In this document: positions 1-11,807 of the stretch, piece by piece
How positions within the stretch are numbered: position 1 is the first letter of the stretch
Layout of the letters: each line of letters opens with the position of its first letter
Assembly (NCBI GenBank): GCA_032718475.1
Contig: JAUCBJ010008100.1
Location: forward strand, 1 to 64,000
From: Nemertoderma westbladi
Taxonomy: Eukaryota; Xenacoelomorpha; Nemertodermatida; Nemertodermatidae
DNA length: 64,000 bases
Direction of reading: 5' to 3'
Notes under the pieces: model-generated
What the model saw: the letters and a program-made list of their open reading frames with translations, nothing else
Told to the model about the DNA's origin: nothing
The model's database searches: none
Program-made: the position numbers and the translations under genes

Positions 1-469
1 TTATTTGGAATTAAAATTAATATACCTATACAGCTTCTATATACTGTGGTATCGATAAATTACATGAAGTTCAATGTTTCCATTCAATATTAGCAAATTT
101 ATTGGATCAATGGTGCTAATGGGCTCCACATGAAAGAGCATGGAAATTTAATACAAAGATGTATTTTATATATTTTTTTAAGTTATTTGAACTTTCCGTT
201 CCGTTTATATGACAATAACTATTGTAAATGGTTGTGATGCAACATAATATCAATTTGGGTAAAATATATGCTATGCAAATTTTGTTCAGTTATGATTGCA
301 CAATGCACAGCCAAGCCACTTGTTTATCAAAAGTTGGCCAAAAAAAGTAGCTTTGTTCTTTGAGAAAAGAGCTTTCGAATAAGCCAAACATAAACTTCGT
401 AGCACCGCCATAAATTGAGATTCTACATTGTGAAGATATCCGATAAGCATGAAGTCAATTCCGCATACT
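1..469. other. AT-rich sequence without recognised features
   Basis: I see no coding region, RNA gene or repeat structure that I can support here. It leads into the minisatellite that starts near position 470. Confidence 0.6.
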
Positions 470-1338
470 ACCTCACACCATACTACTACTACCTCCCTAT
501 ACTACTACTTCATCATACTATACTACTACTACCTCATACTATACTACTACTACCTCATACTATACTACTACTACCTCATACTATACTACTACTACCTCAT
601 ACTATACTACTACTACTACCTCATACTATACTACTACTACCTCATACTATACTACTACTACCTCATACTATACTACTACTACCTCATACTATACTACTAC
701 TACCTCATACTATACTACTACTACTACCTCATACTATACTACTACTACCTCATACTATACTACTACTACCTCATACTATACTACTACTACCTCATACTAT
801 ACTACTACTACCTCATACTATACTACTACTACCTCATACTATACTACTACTACTACCTCATACTATACTACTACTACCTCATACTATACTACTACTACCT
901 CATACTATACTACTACTACCTCATACTATACTACTACTACCTCATACTATACTACTACTACTACCTCATACTATACTACTACTACCTCATACTATACTAC
1001 TACTACCTCATACTATACTACTACTACCTCATACTATACTACTACTACCTCACACCATACTACTACTACCTCATACTATACTACTACTACCTCATACTAT
1101 ACTACTACTACCTCATACTATACTACTACTACTTCATACTATACTACTACTACCTCATACTATACTACTACTACCTCATACTATACTACTACTACCTCAT
1201 ACTATACTACTACTACTAGGATCGGCATGCTGCATTGCAGCTGCATTATTAAGAATGCTGTGCCGGCATACTATACTACTACTACCTCATACTATACTAC
1301 TACTACCTCATACTATACTACTACTACCTCATACTATT
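470..1338. repeat. 21-bp minisatellite, block 1
   Basis: Tandem array of a unit of about 21 bases (CTCATACTATACTACTACTAC), some copies carrying one extra TAC triplet. The unit length is a multiple of three, so long open frames cross the array in several phases. Their proteins are pure repeats (LLLPHTI, YYYYLIL) and are not genes. The array is broken at 1218-1266 by a short LINE 3' end. A second block of the same unit lies at 2925-3129. Confidence 0.95.
1218..1266 (-). mobile_element. LINE 3'-end fragment inside the minisatellite
   Basis: About 49 bases, from AGGATCGGCATGC to the GCTGTGCCGG block, match the extreme 3' end of the LINE inserted at 19922-20573. There the same sequence follows a (TAG)n tail. 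The fragment sits between minisatellite units, and its tail sequence (complement CTACTACTAC) resembles the minisatellite core. I infer that LINE tails helped to seed or expand the array. Confidence 0.75.
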
Positions 1339-1649
1339 TTTTTTAACTCTTAAGTCTCATTTATTCACATAGATAATAAAACGTTAGGCTAATGTTAAAC
1401 AATACCCACCACCAGCTGATGTTACTAGGCAACCAATGTAGGAGGGAAATTTAAAATGAAATCCTTTGCAGGCCCCCAACACAGTAACAGTCTCTACAGT
1501 GTATGGAGCATACTACTGTATTTACCCCACCCTACCGAACTGCGCCAACACCACAGGGTCTGAGTCTGCGTTAGCCAACCGGATCGATGAGTCGGTGACT
1601 GCCTCCCGCACCAGGTCGCCTAGCAGCCGAACGGTACCCGCGTAAAAAC

Positions 1650-2880
1650 ATTAAGGACGACCTGAGGAGGGAGAAACTGATTCGCCGACGTCAGGACGTA
1701 CCCATGAGACGCACTCCGGACAGGGAACCTGCCGTTTGTAGGACGACCTCACCGCCAGTCGTTTGACAAACTGATGGGCAGCTGGTGCCATTCCGCCGAA
1801 AGCTGAGACAATTAAGGGAGTGAAGGTGGAGTGTTCCACCTCGCGTAATCTATCCTTGTATTTCCGGCACTTCCTCGCCTCGTGGTGGAGATGAGCAGCA
1901 TCAATCGACATTGCCGCATTGGTGTCCGCCAGCGTGTTGAACACCAACACGTCGATAAACATTTTCTGGCAGCGATTGCCCCAGAATCCGATCAACGACA
2001 CGTCGAGCCGCGCCAGCTGGACTCTCCCGTTAGTGGTTGGAGCATCGGTTCGACTGCCACATTGTGGGCCACCTCGGTTAGGGTGTCGGCAACGAAATCG
2101 CGGATCTCGTTGTGTCTGATGGAGGGAAAACCTCCAGTGGGACATGACAGAACGTGGGTTGCAGAAAATCGGGACCCACAAACACAACGAGATGGCAGGT
2201 TCTTCGCCGACCAACCGTAGTGGAGACAAACAGCATCCCTAAACTCTCCTTTGGACAGGTGAGTGTCTTGCAGGGTGAGTGGTTTGGTGTTTAACCACGC
2301 AGACGCAACTTTTTCGGTAGTTAGTATAACCAAATTATGTTGGTCAGAACTTAATTGGTCATAAACCTCCTCCTTTTTAGCTTTTGCTACAACTGATGAA
2401 GAGATGGCTACTAACTTGGCTATGTGTGTCTGCTCCTCTCTCACCACTGCCATAGACTCACCTTCCAAGGAGGCAACCGGTTCGCAAATCCTCCGGGAAT
2501 ATTCGTACTGGGGCTGAAGATCAGCTGGTACAGGAATCCCTAGCCCACCATCGCGAACCGGGAGCGACATCAGTTGCCGTTCTACCGGTGTTATTGCTGG
2601 GCGGTCAAATATCCAAATATCCAGCACAGACACCTCCCTACGGACTCCAAATCAACCACCAAATCTGTCCATGGCTCCAGGGACAACACGCGCCAGAAAC
2701 CGCCACCGACAGGACAGACCGAATGCCAGTCTGGCGTATGCGCAATGTGGATCAACAGCGGCGATGGTAGCGAGTCGTTCCACGTCTGCGACAAACTCCT
2801 CGACTTTTTTGTTCGATGAAGTTGTTACGGAACTCCTCGGTGCCGATAACACCTCCCAGGAGTTTCTTACCAACCGAGTC
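1650..2880 (-). mobile_element. Decayed LINE fragment: RT C-terminus, zinc segment and endonuclease-like end
   Basis: Several overlapping minus-strand frames together match the C-terminal part of a non-LTR retrotransposon polyprotein. In order they show a thumb-like segment (around 2873-2652), a DTHLSKGEFRDAVCLHYGW block, a Cys/His segment (CVCGSRF...HVLSCPTGGFPSIRHNE), and an end with LDVSLIGFWG and FIDVLVFN followed by REVEHSTFTPL. That layout fits elements carrying a restriction-like endonuclease after the RT. Frameshifts and stops between the segments show a dead copy. The family assignment rests on recognised motifs, not on a search. The fragment is flanked by the two minisatellite blocks. 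Confidence 0.75.
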
Positions 2881-2924
2881 GACTGTAAAATTGGTGTCCA
2901 CGAACATTACCTTTGCTTCCTTTC

Positions 2925-3129
2925 CTACCTCATACTATACTACTACTACCTCATACTATACTACTACTACCTCATACTATACTACTACTACCTCATACTA
3001 TACTACTACTACCTCATACTATACTACTACTACCTCATACTATACTACTACTACCTCATACTATACAACTACTACCTCATACTATACTACTACTACCTCA
3101 TACTATACTACTACTACTACTACTACTAT
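2925..3129. repeat. 21-bp minisatellite, block 2
   Basis: Same tandem unit as at 470-1338, about nine copies ending in a run of TAC triplets. It is followed by a short sequence (ATCGGCCAGCTGCATTGAAG) resembling the LINE 3' end found after the first block. The two blocks bracket the LINE fragment at 1650-2880, which suggests that fragment was inserted into one ancestral array. Confidence 0.9.
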
Positions 3130-3439
3130 AATCGGCCAGCTGCATTGAAGCTCCACCTCACCTGCTACATAGAAAGGTGGCTTACAGTCTGAAATATAAT
3201 TCCGAGAAAAACGCAATTAAAAATAGTGTACATTTTTTTGAATTTATTTAGGATTAATCGCTGTTTCAGTCCAGATACAATTGCTATGTTAAAAGGTGGT
3301 TTACAGTCTACCATACAGATATATTTGGCGGGAAATTTAAAACTTTTTTGAGCTGTTTACAGTTTATTGTACACATTTTATTCAGTCTGACAGTGTGCAG
3401 TGTGCAGTGTGCATTGTTATTTAGTTATCACGTAATTGA

Positions 3440-4502
3440 ATGATGGATCTGTACCAGTCAGAATTAGATGATTTAGACGTGTTGTATGCTATTAATACTG
3501 ATGTTGTTAATGCTACAGATCCAGATGAAATTATTGACGATACAATTATCAACGGTGTCATTACCTTAAGCGATGTTACTATAAATAATGTGAACAATAT
3601 AGTGAGATTTAATGATTGCGAGGATCTGGAACCCATTGTTAGCTTTGATAGAAGTGTTTTTGATGAAAATGAAGATCAAACAGTTAATACATTTTTAGAA
3701 AATGGATGTATCCCCAACTGTTCACTTGGGGTGGATGGTAAACAATGTAGTTCAATGTTTTCTAAAGATCGTTTTCTATCGCTAAGGAATAATTATCCTG
3801 AACTGACTTTGGAACAGCTAGATATTGTTATGCTGTCACATTTAGAGTCATCACGTCAGCAGCACGAATTTAACCATGAATATTCTAAACTGCTCTATGC
3901 AGAAGGAAAAGTGAGGGGCACTGAGCGACATTGGAATAAATTCCGATATGCTGGATTGGCAATTTGTAAAGAAACTTTCAAATTTATACATGGCATCGGG
4001 AAAAAACGATTTGAATTGTTGGTAAAACACTTTGATGAGTTTGGTGTTCAAATACGTGTGCATGGATTAATTGGAAAGTCCGGCAATAGATCAAAGAACA
4101 GTGAATTTAATCAAGTTGATCTTGTCGTGAGTGCTAAACGGTATGTCGAAAATATTGCAGACAATACTGCAATACCATTACCAGGTCGGCTCCCTGGAGT
4201 TAAAGATTTTTCATTGGTCCAGTTACCCAGTGCTTTAACTAAAAAAGAGGTCTATCGCAGATACATTGTTAGTTGCATTGAATCATATAAACCATCAGTA
4301 AACCAAGATCTTTTACCAAGATTTGGCGAACATATACACCACACATTTGTACTATGAAGCAAATGTCAGACCTCTGTGAGATCTGCAAGAGGAATGGTCT
4401 ACTGATCATACGAAGTGTGGCTTTCCCAGAAGAAGTTCGTGTTGAAAAACTGAACATTGCAAAGGAACACATCGAAACGGCTAACCATCAACGGGAGTTT
4501 TA
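3440..4502 (+). pseudogene. Frameshifted, truncated DNA-transposon-type protein
   Basis: An open frame of 305 codons starts MMDLYQSELDDLDVLY and has an acidic N-terminal third. It then carries the sequence HWNKFRYAGLAICKETFKFIHGIGKKRFELLVKHF in two recognisable pieces (residues about 165-200) and a LPGRLPGVKDF segment (about 250). These resemble a large uncharacterised protein family repeated in cnidarian and mollusc genomes, probably transposon-encoded. The frame ends at 4357, but homologous sequence continues in another frame (4354-4500, MSDLCEICKRNGLL...) with a CxxC pair. I therefore read a frameshift near 4340 and a truncation after about 4500. No transposase active-site residues are visible. 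Function is not established. Confidence 0.55.
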
Positions 4503-4624
4503 GAGTCGGTTTTAGTCAACAGTTTAGTAACAAACCCCATAGGTTCTCGAGGTCCTCGAGATGCTATGTTGAGTTTATAAAAAAATATTTGTGCCACCAC
4601 TATGCAATCCACAAATGACATGCT

Positions 4625-4855
4625 CTAATACAGCATGTATTAAGAATGCTGTGCAGTCTTATCGACAAAATTGCACCGCCACAACTCCCTATCTACCATG
4701 ACTTCTGCGAGATTATCCACATCTTCAAGGCCAGTGTTCTTTAAGAGGCGTCTCAAGAAGAATGTCATGGGCTATCCACCATGCTTATTTTCTCCATGGG
4801 GCTGCCAAAGCACAAGATTGTGCACAGGCTGGTCCTCACGGCGAAAATATGCGCA
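4625..4855 (-). mobile_element. LINE 3'-end fragment, (TAG)n-tail family
   Basis: Contains the AAGAATGCTGTGC ... TTATCGACAAAATTGCACCGCC block and then sequence parallel to the last 200 bases of the LINE at 19922-20573. It is a 5'-truncated, diverged copy; a plus-strand open frame across it is spurious. Confidence 0.8.
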
Positions 4856-5034
4856 CACTGTGATCTGTATGATTGACTTTTGTTTATTGTTTTGGTTAGA
4901 ATGACGTGACTCCTTTCCATTAATTAATCATTTACCATTGAGATGAGATATTAATTCGCCAAGAAGGAATTTGCTCAAAATGTCTTCCTCTGCAATTTGT
5001 CATATCTCATTATGAGTGAGGGCTAAATGGGTTC

Positions 5035-5345
5035 AGAGTTAAGCCGCTCTCGTCTGGTATTATATATAATAATGAAACTTCAGACGAATTAGTCTGAGAA
5101 TCATAATGCAATGGTAGGAGATTGATTACATTGCATTAGATATGAATCATATTTTATTTACACTAGTTCTAATTTCGTGGACTGTTGTTGTATATCTGGG
5201 CAAATATTTATTATGTTATGTAATATAGGGATGTATTTTATAGATAGAACAGAAGTTTGAATAAAAATTAATATACTTATTTAAATATTTTTTAAAATAC
5301 TGAGACAGATTGCTGTTTAAGTGAGGTTAGTCTATCCTTGTCCGT
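5035..5345. repeat. Segmental duplication, block A (partner 58010-58335)
   Basis: Shares with 58010-58335 the segments TCTGGTATTATATATAATAATGAAAC, CAGACGAATTAGT, ATCTGGGCAAATATTTATTATGTTATGTAATAT and the AGAACAGAAGTT tail, in the same order and orientation. It is part of the old tandem duplication that also produced the two ACSBG genes. No coding potential can be supported. Confidence 0.75.
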
Positions 5346-5924
5346 TCTAGAGTGTAAACAACAGTTTGTTGAGCTAGAAAACCAAACTGAATGCTGTTTA
5401 TCTGACGGAATGGGTATTGTTTACAAATGCGGTGAGCAGATAGAGAGAGAATGGATCCTTGAACTGTATATATGAACTGTATATATTGTGTATTTTTATT
5501 GATTTTATTATAGCATATATAGTTATCAAGGTTTTTGACACCACCTTTGTTCTTGTATAGTATTTTTATAGTACTTTCTTTCAAGAGTGATGGTATTTTG
5601 CCTGGTTGTTTGTGATTTAAGGAGAATGGAAGTAAGTGGTAGATTTATTAATTAATGGAATCGGATGTTTTAGATGTTCATAGAATAAGGATTTGGTCGA
5701 TATGTTTTGCTGTTCTTTGAGTTTCATGCCGATTGTAAACTTTCTTTGGGATTAAAAATGTCTCATTGTGCCAATCGGGAAGTTTCTTTCAGAATCTCAG
5801 AAGAAACACAATTTTGGGCAATCCAGAGACACGGCACATTTGCATTTGCACATTTGTATGTAATTTAAGTGACACTGCTTCTATTGGAGTCTTCTATATG
5901 GAGACTTTGTATTCGGTTTCTCTA

Positions 5925-6110
5925 GTAGTGAGTATTCCTCACGTTTTGCTTTTATTATTTGCTTATATTGTTTTCAGAGGTCCTAGTATTATTTTTATTG
6001 GAAGTAGATAGTTCGCGATTGCTGACATTAGAGTTTGTTTGGTCTGTCAACACTCAGCATCATACAATTGTTTTCCGACATGCAGGATGGATTTCTTAAG
6101 AGAGATCGAG
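5925..6110. repeat. Segmental duplication, block B (partner 59045-59225)
   Basis: Matches 59045-59225 over GTGAGTATTCCTC, TTTTATTATTTGCTCATATTG-type sequence, CCTAGTATTATTTTT, ATTAGAGTTTGTTTGGTCTGT and CAGCATCATACAATT. A hydrophobic plus-strand frame (5766-6011) covers part of it but is not conserved as an open frame in the partner. It may be an exon remnant; I do not recognise it. Confidence 0.65.
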
Positions 6111-6249
6111 TCAATTATAGTTTCTAACAGTTAATGTCATTGGGTCTAAGTGTATCCTATCCCTAATTTTTCCAGTGAAGATGTTCGGATGGGCATGAAG
6201 TTAGCCAGTGTTGATATTTCGACCGAATAGTGGAGGTCAACTGCGATTA

Positions 6250-7325
6250 ATGGTTCACCCGATATCTGTTGTCACAGTTACTCCATAGTGTTTCCATATG
6301 GGATTGTTCACAATCGATTATTATATCAACTTATTAAGGTTAAGTCTATACAATACAGCATTCCACTAGTGTAAATATGTCGGTTATGTTCGATTGTTCA
6401 GCAAGATGCAGCCCAGATTACTTGGATGGTCAGTCTATTTTGAGTCGTGGTCGCCGGAGTCAAGGCAGCAATAATTATTGACGCTGTCGGTTATGAGATG
6501 TGCAAAAGTTGCCAAATGGGAAAAAATTGAGGTAAACAAAATTATCTCAATTTCGTCTATATCTTGATAGATCCAAAAGAGGTTGAAATTTTGAGCCTTC
6601 GTGATTCACACAATGAAATTGATAACAATATAACACATTAATGAAAGATCAATGACTCAAGAAAGAACTTCCTGCATGCATCAAATGTCATCAACTGTGG
6701 GATCAAGGGAACAACTGCCACAGGCACATGGCCAGAACCTACCCTTTGGTGCACCTACCCTTATTCTCAATTTTTGTCATGGACAACTTCTAGTTCTCCC
6801 AGTGCTCATTAGAACTGCGATGATCGCTTTAGTAGGGATAGACACGTGTAGAGCAAATAGTTCTTGAGATATTGCAGAAAACATGAAGTCTGGCATAAGT
6901 CAACATTACCACCTTGATGCGATATAGACAAATACACTAAAACTGAAACATCTCAAGGCATCAAGAATAGACACATCACAGAAATTATCGATATAGTGGG
7001 TGTAGACACCTTCAAAACAAGAGTAGAGTGATTAGTTCTTGATTTATTGAGTTATTCTATTTTTTTTATTTCAATAATTATAAATTCTGTTTCTTTTCTT
7101 ATTAGAATTGGAACGAGTTTTGGGTTTCAGAGGATGACAAGCCCTGATAATGTGCAACCCCTTTTGCTGGTTTACTTGCTGGTTGTATATAGGTGTAATA
7201 ATTGAATATTGCATGCATTGTAGGTTTAATGTAGTGTTTCTGTTAGCAGTAACCAATTAAATTAAGTTAAACTGCAGTGCCGGGTGTGGCAGTGCTGATT
7301 GACTATTTGTAGACAAACCGTTATC
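6250..7325. other. No recognised feature
   Basis: Low-complexity-poor, AT-rich sequence. Short open frames here (for example 6652-6867) have no recognisable domain and I do not call them genes. Confidence 0.5.
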
Positions 7326-7329
7326 TAGC

Positions 7330-7545
7330 GGGGCCTCATGGAGTGAATAAGCATGGTGGACAGCCGATGACTTTCTTGAGACGCATCTTGAAGGACACAG
7401 GTCTTGAAGATTCTATTGATCTAGCAAATGTCATGGGTGATATGGAGTTGTGCCAGTGCAATTTTGTTGACAAGCCGGCACAGCATTCTTAATATTTATG
7501 CAATATATGTAATGCAGATGCAATACAGCATGCCAATAGTCGTAG
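7330..7545 (+). mobile_element. LINE 3'-end fragment, plus strand
   Basis: Plus-strand copy of the (TAG)n-tail LINE: CATGGAGTGAATAAGCATGG, then GACGCATCTTGAAGGACAC, then TTTTGTTGACAAGCCGGCAC and AGCATTCTTAA. It matches the reverse complement of 19965-20135. The original protein end reads as HGVNKHGGQPMTF ... FVDKPAQHS. It is truncated and carries stops. Confidence 0.8.
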
Positions 7546-7674
7546 AAATAGTCTTCAATTCAATTCAAATAACTTTATTTTCCTTCACTTATGACAATAG
7601 CATATATAACGGCACCGGCAATAGCATAGCTAGTAAAGCCAAGACCATTACAAATGATATAACATGTCATTCTT

Positions 7675-7800
7675 AACGAACTCATGGCCTGTTGTCCACC
7701 TTGCTTTTCTCCATGAGGTTGCCAAAGCACAGGATGGTGTCATTGCAGGATTTTGTTCTACCTCATGGTGAAAGCAATGTCCTGGAAAGGAGGTGAGGCT
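7675..7800 (-). mobile_element. LINE fragment, same family
   Basis: Contains CATGGCCTGTTGTCCACC, CTCCATGAGGTTGCCAAAGC, CACAGGATGGTGTC and GAAAGCAATGTCCTGGAAAG, parallel to 20090-20180 of the longest copy. Short and diverged. Confidence 0.65.
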
Positions 7801-7927
7801 GATAAGAGAGGAAGGAGGTGAGGCTGATAACAAAGTAGAAATAGTATGGGAGGGACATCCAGCTTATAGCATAGGCAATAATATAGAATAGGCAAACATA
7901 GGCTATAATGTAGTGAGGGTGGATTGT

Positions 7928-7941
7928 GGGGGGGGGGGGGG
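7928..7941. repeat. Poly-G tract
   Basis: Fourteen consecutive G residues, followed after one T by three more. It is a homopolymer of possible quadruplex-forming type and lies outside any gene. Confidence 0.9.
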
Positions 7942-8059
7942 TGGGATGGAGATAGCTACTAATAACACGTTTTAACAACCACTAGGTTCACATTACGTCC
8001 AATGCTACGCTTATTACTTTACAACTACCCACCCCTCTACAATATCGCCTTCCTCTCTT

Positions 8060-9640
8060 ATGCAGAACCCTCTTTCCTCTTCTTCAGTAAAGACATTATC
8101 CTTTCAGAAAATGGAAGCCAACAGGGTGACCTGCTCTCCTTTCTCTTTTTCAGCAGTGACATACATGGGATTGTGGAAATGATCGACATAACCCTGAACA
8201 TCTTTTTTCCTTGATTACAGTTCCCTGGGTGGTCCAGTCAACTCTGTTATCAACAACTTAAGGACAGTCATCTGGGAGACAGCTAAACTGGGCCTTAGTA
8301 TCAAGCCAACTAAATGCGAGCTCATCTTTTCAAAACATTTCCCCAAAGACCTCAAGAATTCCACCCTAGCCTCCTTCGAAACAGTCACACCCAGGATCAG
8401 GTGCTTCAATCATGACGAAGCTATCCTTCTATGCCCACCCCTTGGGAGCAAGGCTATTGAATCTGCCCGACATCAAAAACAATCAGAACTCATTACCTTC
8501 TCCAAACGTATGCTCTCTATCTCCCGAGGCAATGCTTTTCCATTCCTAAACTTATGTACACACTTTGCTGTGCACTGTGCTTCACTTCACCTCCCCATAC
8601 ATCCCTTGAAATTGCGCTCAATGTCCAGTTAGAGTACCATACTTGGAGCCAAGCATCTCTCCCTATAGCTCTCGGTGGCCTCAGGGTCAGGTGTATGAGG
8701 GACATTTCTATACCGGCCTTCATGGCCTCATTCTCAGGATGCATGCCCTACTCCAAGCCCTTCTCCAGTCAACAATCTCTGAGACTCCTAACCCCTGGAC
8801 TAGCCTACCTCTTGGAGCCCTTCCACCCGGCTTTGAACCACCCACCAACATGTCACTCCAAAAAGACTGGTGCAACCCACTAGATGTTGCAACCTCTCAG
8901 AAGATTTTAAATAATGCCACTTACACATCTGACTAGGCTCCCCTCCTAGCCTTAGTTGCTGACCAAACAAGCAATTGGCTTTATGCCCTCCCTGTATCCT
9001 CATTAAGTCTCCACCTCAACAATGATCAACTCTGTGTTGGGTTAGCCCTGCGCCTTCGAGCTCCAATATGTGTCAAACACAACTGTAGAGGCTGTGGTAT
9101 CTGAGTAGACAGTAAGGCCACCCATGGCTTCTCCTGCATCCACAACTATGGCAAGTTCACTCATTCGGAGACTAATGACATCATTATCGGGGCACTTGCC
9201 TTTGCAGGAGTGGTCTCCACCCTTGTACCTCAGGGTTTAATGAGGGATGACAAAAAATCAGATTGCATGACCCTTGTATCTTGGTCGACCAGTAAACCAC
9301 TAGTCTGGGAGTTCACCTGCTGTGACACCCTAGAGCCTTCCCACCTCCCAGCAACTTCAATCTCTGCTGGAGCTGCAGCTTCCAATGCCGAAACTCTGAA
9401 AGTAAACAAGTACACCGACCTGCAGCAAACCACCACTTTGCTACCATCGCCTTCAAAACACTCGTCCCCATTGGCTGTGTAGGTATAATGATCCTTAGGG
9501 AGATTGGTGGACAGATCGCCTCAAAGATGGAAGAACCAAGAGCAACATCTTTCCTTTTCCAACATGTCCAACATCACATCTTTCCTAATGATGGCAATTG
9601 TGCATGGCAGTGCCAGTGCTGTCCTCTGGTACCCTCCCTG
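8060..9640 (+). mobile_element. Decayed LINE, RT to endonuclease-like end
   Basis: Plus-strand pieces in shifting frames match a LINE polyprotein. First is an RT segment with SQQGDLLSFLFFSSDI (8110-8165), the counterpart of the conserved QQGDPLGPLLF motif. Next come the thumb region (8230-8560), the LNNDQLCVGLALRLRAP and Cys/His region (9010-9180), and then GVVSTLVPQGL, KPLVWEFTCCDTLEPSHLP and SISAGAAASNAETLK (9205-9400), typical of a restriction-like endonuclease end. Many stops and frameshifts show that it is inactive. Only short stretches remain open, including 8554-8883 and 9210-9482. The family differs from the copy at 1650-2880, but the architecture is similar. Confidence 0.75.
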
Positions 9641-10329
9641 CTCATACCAACCTCCATGAGTTCCACCTGTTGTAGACCCCTTGTCCTTTTCATCCCTCCT
9701 CCCCCTTTGGTTGTCCATCCATATCCAGCCTTATCCCTTCTGCTTCATAATTAAATTCCATGCACAGTTTCCAATGCACAGATCCCATCCAATTATGGAG
9801 TTTGCTTTGTCTAGTTGTCTTTTTGTATACTTTACAGTTCTAGAAATTATTGTATTAATTTTTACTGGTAATAATGTCTTGTGATTAACTTATTCCCATG
9901 TCTTGCTACTATTTATATGATTTATAATTCTAATATTTTACGCTTATATTCGTGCAGTGCACTTTTTACTAAACAATCCTGGTCAGACATACCCCTCCGC
10001 CGGGTGAGGTTGCCTTTGAGTACAGTGGAGTCCGCCTTGCCCAATGTGACATTGACTCGCTAAATAGGGAGGCATGGTTGACTGACAACATAGTCCACAC
10101 CGTTCTCTGCTTGCTCACCATCCAAAGAATGTGAAGGTCTTCAGCCACCATTTCTACAACCTCTATGTAACTCCAAAAAGGTGGTTATAAGTTGGTGGAA
10201 TGGTTGACGAGGAGCTGCAACATCCTCAACAGCAATATCATAAAGAGGTCATTGGCCAGTTGTGGAGTTACACCCACCTGGAACCACTTCGGGTCTTTTT
10301 TCGAAGCGATGGGAATTGCATTGATGGGG

Positions 10330-10575
10330 TGAAAACCATACCATGGAACCGCTTGTAACCCAACAGTCTGGGACTCGCTCGCACCCAGTCACAAGTTAGC
10401 CCAGTGGAGGACAGCGGAAGTGGAAGATGCCAAATCTCATAAATACAAGGAGCTGGTGAAGTGAGGCCACATATTCTGTCCTATAGCCTTTGACACCTTC
10501 GGATGGCACAGCACTGAGACAGTGGTATTCCTGAAGAAGATCAGACTCAAGACTCTAGTGCTACTACCTCAGAAC
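10330..10575 (+). mobile_element. Possible LINE C-terminal remnant
   Basis: Weak plus-strand similarity to the same endonuclease-like end: VAQWRTAEVEDAKSHKYKEL, then FCPIAFDTFG and a TVVFLKKI segment, with one stop. The order and spacing match the KNNKY...FVPIAFETLG region of the 8-kb LINE type. Tentative. Confidence 0.35.
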
Positions 10576-10579
10576 CCAG

Positions 10580-11150
10580 TTCCCACCATTTTCTCCTTCA
10601 GCGTCTATCCTAATTTTTTATTTATTTATTTTATTTATTTATTCCGTTTACATTACCTATTGCAGTTTATATTTTTTCTAACTCAGTATTTAGTGGAACT
10701 CAGAATTCAGTACCTCCATTTACATCGATTTAGTGCACTCCAATTCTAGTATCACCACTTGACACCAGGTCTATGTTAATTACATTCTGGCTTTTTAGAA
10801 AATCTCTCTTCACAATTTTTAATGATTTGTTTACAGTACCGGTACTTCAGTGTTATCAGTTTTAACAACCACTTTTACCTCATTACTTTATTTAGATTGC
10901 TGCAGCTTTATTTAATTATCTGATATAAATAAAAATTAATTATTTAAAGATAAATTAACCATCATCACATTAGGCCATCAATATATTTTGAATATTAATT
11001 ATTGCCTGGTAAAACAAACCAAGAGAATATTTATGAATATTATAAACTAGTGCTATACAGTGGATTACTAGAGTAGAAAAATGGTTTTTGGGTTTGTGAA
11101 ACATGTTTGCAGATACAAACTATTCAAAAGTAGAGCCAGTATTGGTATCC
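10580..11150. other. AT-rich, simple-sequence stretch
   Basis: Contains a TTTATTTATTTTATTTA run near 10615-10645. I see no gene or structured repeat in the rest. Confidence 0.5.
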
Positions 11151-11151
11151 A

Positions 11152-11697
11152 ATATTTACGGAGCCCCTAAAGGGATATGGTTTTCCCCTTTTTTTTCCTA
11201 AGTCTACCCTGGAGATACTATCTCAAGCCCGGAGATCTCAAGTCCGGGCTTTAGATACTACTCAGACCCGTATATACTATCTCCAGCTCGGGAATACTAT
11301 CTCAGGCCTGGAGATAATAAGTCAGGCCTAGAGATACTATCGATCTCCTATCTCACAAATTGAAATGTGAAATTCAATGTCCATGTTCCCGCCAAGATGT
11401 CTGTACTTGTAGAACAGCCATTGATCTGAAATTATGAACCCAGTTAGCTTATTGGCTGCAACTTGTTTATGTTGATTGGTGTATCAGTGCTATGAACCTG
11501 TTCTGTATTTTATCTCTGAGCCAGACTTAGTTTCTCCAGGCTGTAGATAGTATCTCAGGGCCTGAGATAGTATCTCTGGGCCAGACTTAGTATCTCTGAG
11601 ATGGAGATAGTATCTCAGGGCCGGACTTAGTATCTCCGGGCCAGACTTAGAAAAAAAGGGGATACATATGTCACTTTAGGGGCTCTGTAAATATTGG
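11152..11697. mobile_element. MITE with palindromic internal repeats
   Basis: The ends form imperfect terminal inverted repeats of about 70 bases (left CCAATATTTACGGAGCCCC, right GGGGCTCTGTAAATATTGG). Between them are many copies of a GAGATACTATCTC-type 13-base palindrome separated by AGGCC/CAGAC spacers. There is no coding capacity. The target duplication is unclear, so the superfamily cannot be assigned. Confidence 0.75.
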
Positions 11698-11807
11698 TTA
11701 ATGTAACTGAGATGCTCTGTACTTACATAATAAATATTCAAGAACATTACATTGAATTTAGCAACATCAGGAGTTGAAGAGTATGTAAAAAAATGTTTAT
11801 AGGATTA

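Noticed and set aside
415-1353. 312- and 256-codon open frames
   Set aside because: They are translations of a minisatellite whose unit length is a multiple of three.
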